Assembly: GCA_027307045.1 (NCBI GenBank)
Contig: DAHUXR010000005.1
Location: forward strand, 1 to 64,000
DNA length: 64,000 nucleotides
Reading direction: 5' to 3'
Source: Acidobacteriaceae bacterium
GTDB lineage: Bacteria; Acidobacteriota; Terriglobia; Terriglobales; Acidobacteriaceae
This document shows, in pieces, positions 60,951 to 64,000 of this stretch (positions are counted from its first letter, which is position 1; each line of letters begins with the position of its first letter). The translations under genes and the position numbers were made by a program. The notes under the pieces are model-generated. The model searched no databases. It was not told the DNA's origin and saw nothing but the letters and a program-made list of their open reading frames with translations.

Positions 60951-62873
60951 ATGCATTTTAGTGACACAAGAAAAGGGCGAGCGAAGACCATTGCTTGCGC
61001 GTCCATCCTGGCCTTGTCGGTTTTCGGTCTTGGGTCATCGGCCCAGGCCCAAGCCGATCCGGATAAAGCAGTCGATTCAATCAAGACTGAAACGCCGATC
61101 AAACACGTCATTATCATCGTTGGCGAGAACCGTAGCTTCGATCACCTTTTCGCCACGTTTGAGCCAAAAAACCGGGATGAGAAGGTGTTGAACCTTTTGT
61201 CCGAGCGCATCATCAATCAGGATGGCTCGCCGGGCCCGAATTTTGCGAAGGCGCATCAATTCAAGATCGTGTCTGCCCCCAATGGCGGCACATTCTTCAG
61301 CAGCGCGGGTCTGGCACAAAAACAACTCTACGCGACGTTACCGGCGCCCGACGTGGCCGGCGTTGGCGCGGTGTCACCCTATCTTCCCGTTTTGAGCATC
61401 CCCGGCGGAGACCCCGGTCTGCCACCCGCGGACCAATTCCTGTTCGGCACCGGAGGCACGGGTTTAGGTTTCACGCTGGGCCCGGACACACGGATTACGA
61501 ACGTAAACAACCTGCCTCCAGGTCCGTTCCAGATGACCGGCCCTACTATGCCGTTTGACGCCTTCACGGGCGACACCATCCATCAGTATTTCCAGATGGT
61601 CCAGCAGATGGATTGCGCCATTGACAAGGAACACGTATCCAGGCGCAACCCGACCGGCTGTCTCCATGACTTGCAGTCGGCGATTACGACGACCTTCAGC
61701 ACGCCACCCACGGGGACGCCGCATGACACCGGCCAGACGATGGCGTTCTTTAATATGCAGAACGGCGATGCGCCCGTCTTTAAATCGCTCGCGGACAAAT
61801 ACACCATGAGCGACAATTATCACCAGCCCGTGATGGGCGGCACCGGTCCGGATAGCCAGCCCCTCGGTTTTGCTGACCAGGTGTTCTTCAGCGATGGCCA
61901 TGGCAATCCTGCAACACCGGCGGCCGCCAACATCTACAATCCCGATCCGCAAGCTGGAACGCTCAATCTCTATACCAAACGCGCGCAGTGGTTCAATTGT
62001 TCTGACGTGAACCAGCCCGGCATTGCCGCAATCACCAATTACCTGAACGCGCTGCCGTATGCCGTGCAGACAAAGTGCGGCCCGGGCCAGTTTTGGCAGG
62101 CTGTGAATGTCAACCCGGCCTTTACGCCTAAAGGAGCAGTGCAGGGCGGTCTGGTGGTTCCGCAGACGCTGCAGCGGAGCATCGGCGACGTGCTGAGCGC
62201 GAACAATATTCCCTGGAAATATTATGGGGGCGGCTTCAATGCTGATGGAACCAGCAGCCCATTCAATGGCAGCTACTGCAATATCTGCAACCCGTTTGAG
62301 TATGAAGCTGGCTATCCCAGCATGGTGGCAGATCACATGCGTGACGTTACTGATCTTTTCACCGATCTCACAAACGGCACTCTCCCCGCAGTCTCCTATG
62401 TGAAGCCGGACGGCCTCATGGACGGCCATCCCGCTTCCTCAAAGTGGAGCCTGTTTGAGGCCTTCGCTCAGAACATTGTTGAACTCGCGCAAAGCAACCC
62501 GGAGCAATGGCGTGAAACTGCGATCTTTATCACCGTGGACGAGGGCGGCGGTTACTATGACTCCGGCTTCATCCAGCCGGTTGATTTCTTCGGGACAGGC
62601 CCACGCATTCCTATGATCGCCGTATCTCCCTTCTCCACCGGCGGCCATATCAGCCACGTCTATAACGAGCATTCGTCCTTCGTGAAATTCGTGGAACGGA
62701 ACTGGATGCTCAATACCACGCTCAGCACTCGCAGCCGCGACAATCTGCCCAATCCGCGCATGGGTGACGACGACAATCAATACGTTCCACGCAACATGCC
62801 GGCCATCGGGGACTTGTTTGACTTGTTCGACTTTGATCGTCACGACCATGACGGCGGTCATGATCGTGATTAG
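60951..62873 (+). CDS. Secreted phosphoesterase-family protein (phospholipase C / acid phosphatase AcpA-like)
   Basis: Signal peptide; IKHVIIIVGENRSFDHLFATFEPK, AIFITVDEGGGYYD, EHSSFVKFVERNW; GGAGG RBS. Confidence 0.93.
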   Translation: MHFSDTRKGRAKTIACASILALSVFGLGSSAQAQADPDKAVDSIKTETPIKHVIIIVGENRSFDHLFATFEPKNRDEKVLNLLSERIINQDGSPGPNFAKAHQFKIVSAPNGGTFFSSAGLAQKQLYATLPAPDVAGVGAVSPYLPVLSIPGGDPGLPPADQFLFGTGGTGLGFTLGPDTRITNVNNLPPGPFQMTGPTMPFDAFTGDTIHQYFQMVQQMDCAIDKEHVSRRNPTGCLHDLQSAITTTFSTPPTGTPHDTGQTMAFFNMQNGDAPVFKSLADKYTMSDNYHQPVMGGTGPDSQPLGFADQVFFSDGHGNPATPAAANIYNPDPQAGTLNLYTKRAQWFNCSDVNQPGIAAITNYLNALPYAVQTKCGPGQFWQAVNVNPAFTPKGAVQGGLVVPQTLQRSIGDVLSANNIPWKYYGGGFNADGTSSPFNGSYCNICNPFEYEAGYPSMVADHMRDVTDLFTDLTNGTLPAVSYVKPDGLMDGHPASSKWSLFEAFAQNIVELAQSNPEQWRETAIFITVDEGGGYYDSGFIQPVDFFGTGPRIPMIAVSPFSTGGHISHVYNEHSSFVKFVERNWMLNTTLSTRSRDNLPNPRMGDDDNQYVPRNMPAIGDLFDLFDFDRHDHDGGHDRD

Positions 62874-62910
62874 GAATCATGCCGGAAGCCCACGATGAAC
62901 TACCGTCGAT

Positions 62911-62950
62911 GGAAGGCCCTTGGTCGTTTTTACGGCTAAGGGCCTTTTAG
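62911..62950 (+). terminator. Terminator after phosphoesterase gene
   Basis: AAGGCCCTT...AAGGGCCTTTTAG hairpin. Confidence 0.65.
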
Positions 62951-63038
62951 ATTTTGGAGACCAGTCTGCCCGTGAAAGCTGCTTTCAGATGCCCCCGATT
63001 TTTCTCCGTTTCCGCGTTGCTTGAATAGTCTTTCTTTT

Positions 63039-63062
63039 CTCCGTGCCTCCGTGTCTCCGTGG
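63039..63062. repeat. Three tandem octamers CTCCGTGN
   Basis: CTCCGTGC CTCCGTGT CTCCGTGG. Confidence 0.6.
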
Positions 63063-63136
63063 TGAGACTTGGGTTTCCCATCTCGGCGATTTCCTCATTT
63101 TCCTTTTCCGCCCAAACACGCGATACTTGATCTAAC

Positions 63137-64000
63137 GTGGTCGATATCCTTCACAAGCTCAATCCCCAGCAGCGCGCAGCGGTGGAAGCCGTTGACGGGC
63201 CGCTGCTTATTCTGGCCGGTGCGGGCAGCGGCAAGACCCGTGTGATTACCTATCGCATCGTTCATCTGATTGAAAATAAGGGAGTTGAGCCGGATTCCAT
63301 CCTGGCCGTTACGTTCACGAACAAAGCTTCGGCGGAAATGGCGGAGCGCGTTGGCGGCATGCTGGGCGGCAGAACGCTACGCAAACCGCTGATCGCCACG
63401 TTCCACTCTTTCTGCGTTCGCGTACTGCGTCGCGACATAGAAGAGCTGAAAATAGGAGGCGCGGGCTACAAAAAAGATTTCGCCATCTATGACGAATCTG
63501 ACCAGCAGGCCGTAGTCAAGGGCGTGATGCGGCGGCTGGGCTTGGATGACAAACAGCTTAAGCCGAGCGCGGTGCTCTCACGGATCTCGTGGGCCAAGAA
63601 CCACATGCTCGATCCGCAGGAGCTGTATCTGCAATCCGCCGATCCGATCACGGAAAAAGTGGCGCACGTTTTTGAGGAGTATCGCAAGGAACTGCGCAAG
63701 TCGAACGCGCTGGACTTTGACGATCTGCTGTTGGAGACGGTGCGGCTGTTGAAATCATCGGCCGCCGTGCGTGAGCGCTACCAGCGGCGATACCAGTACA
63801 TGCTGATCGACGAATACCAGGACACGAACCGTCCGCAGTATGAGCTGATCAAGCTGCTGGCCGGGCCGGACCACAATGTCTGCGTGGTGGGCGATGAAGA
63901 CCAGTCAATTTATTCCTGGCGCGGCGCGGACATTCGCAACATCCTGGAATTCGAAAAAGACTTTCCGGAAGCGCGGATTATCCGGCTGGAACAGAATTAC
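63137..64000 (+). CDS. UvrD/PcrA-family superfamily 1 helicase, truncated at window edge (not in the ORF track)
   Basis: Manual translation from GTG: VVDILHKLNPQQRAAVEAVDGPLLILAGAGSGKTRVITYRI...TFTNKASAEMAERV...MLIDEYQDTNRPQYELIKLLA...VVGDEDQSIYSWRGADIRNIL; open to base 64000. Confidence 0.96.
   Translation, partial: MVDILHKLNPQQRAAVEAVDGPLLILAGAGSGKTRVITYRIVHLIENKGVEPDSILAVTFTNKASAEMAERVGGMLGGRTLRKPLIATFHSFCVRVLRRDIEELKIGGAGYKKDFAIYDESDQQAVVKGVMRRLGLDDKQLKPSAVLSRISWAKNHMLDPQELYLQSADPITEKVAHVFEEYRKELRKSNALDFDDLLLETVRLLKSSAAVRERYQRRYQYMLIDEYQDTNRPQYELIKLLAGPDHNVCVVGDEDQSIYSWRGADIRNILEFEKDFPEARIIRLEQNY

Noticed and set aside
61464-62429. 321-aa minus-strand ORF
   Set aside because: Antisense to the well-supported phosphoesterase CDS; a shadow ORF from GC-rich codon bias with no domain.

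Overview
The window is an almost fully coding, mostly housekeeping chromosomal segment of a bacterium, probably Acidobacteriota (inferred from gene content and protein style; no 16S rRNA is present). It contains the chromosome-origin neighbourhood: dnaA, dnaN and gyrB on the minus strand, opposed by rpmH-rnpA-yidD-yidC-jag-mnmE on the plus strand. It also contains a parAB partition locus with two parS-like sites, gyrA, and a 50S-ribosome/Obg cluster (rplU, rpmA, obgE, nadD, rsfS, rlmH). Other recognisable genes are accD, folC, plsC, lpxC, folK, rsmG, coaE, folD, galU and ruvA, and a truncated UvrD/PcrA helicase runs off the right edge. Accessory content includes several secreted or membrane peptidases (S1C/HtrA-like, M28, DUF885, CPBP, and a neprosin-like glutamic-peptidase candidate), an ArsR/MFS divergon, a MarR-nitroreductase operon with two very clear palindromic operators, a phosphoesterase and several uncharacterised proteins. 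I found no CRISPR array, transposase, prophage, rRNA or convincing tRNA. No single unmistakable new multi-gene system is visible. The best leads are the neprosin-like protein, the matching basic tails on three 50S-associated proteins, the duplicated-HTH protein next to gyrA, the structured gyrB-upstream intergenic region with a tiny secreted peptide, a MITE/REP-like inverted repeat before mnmE, and the two regulator/operator pairs. Three genes are absent from the supplied ORF track: a Trm112-like protein, rpmH and the truncated uvrD/pcrA; a 49-aa secreted peptide is covered only by a longer in-frame ORF.
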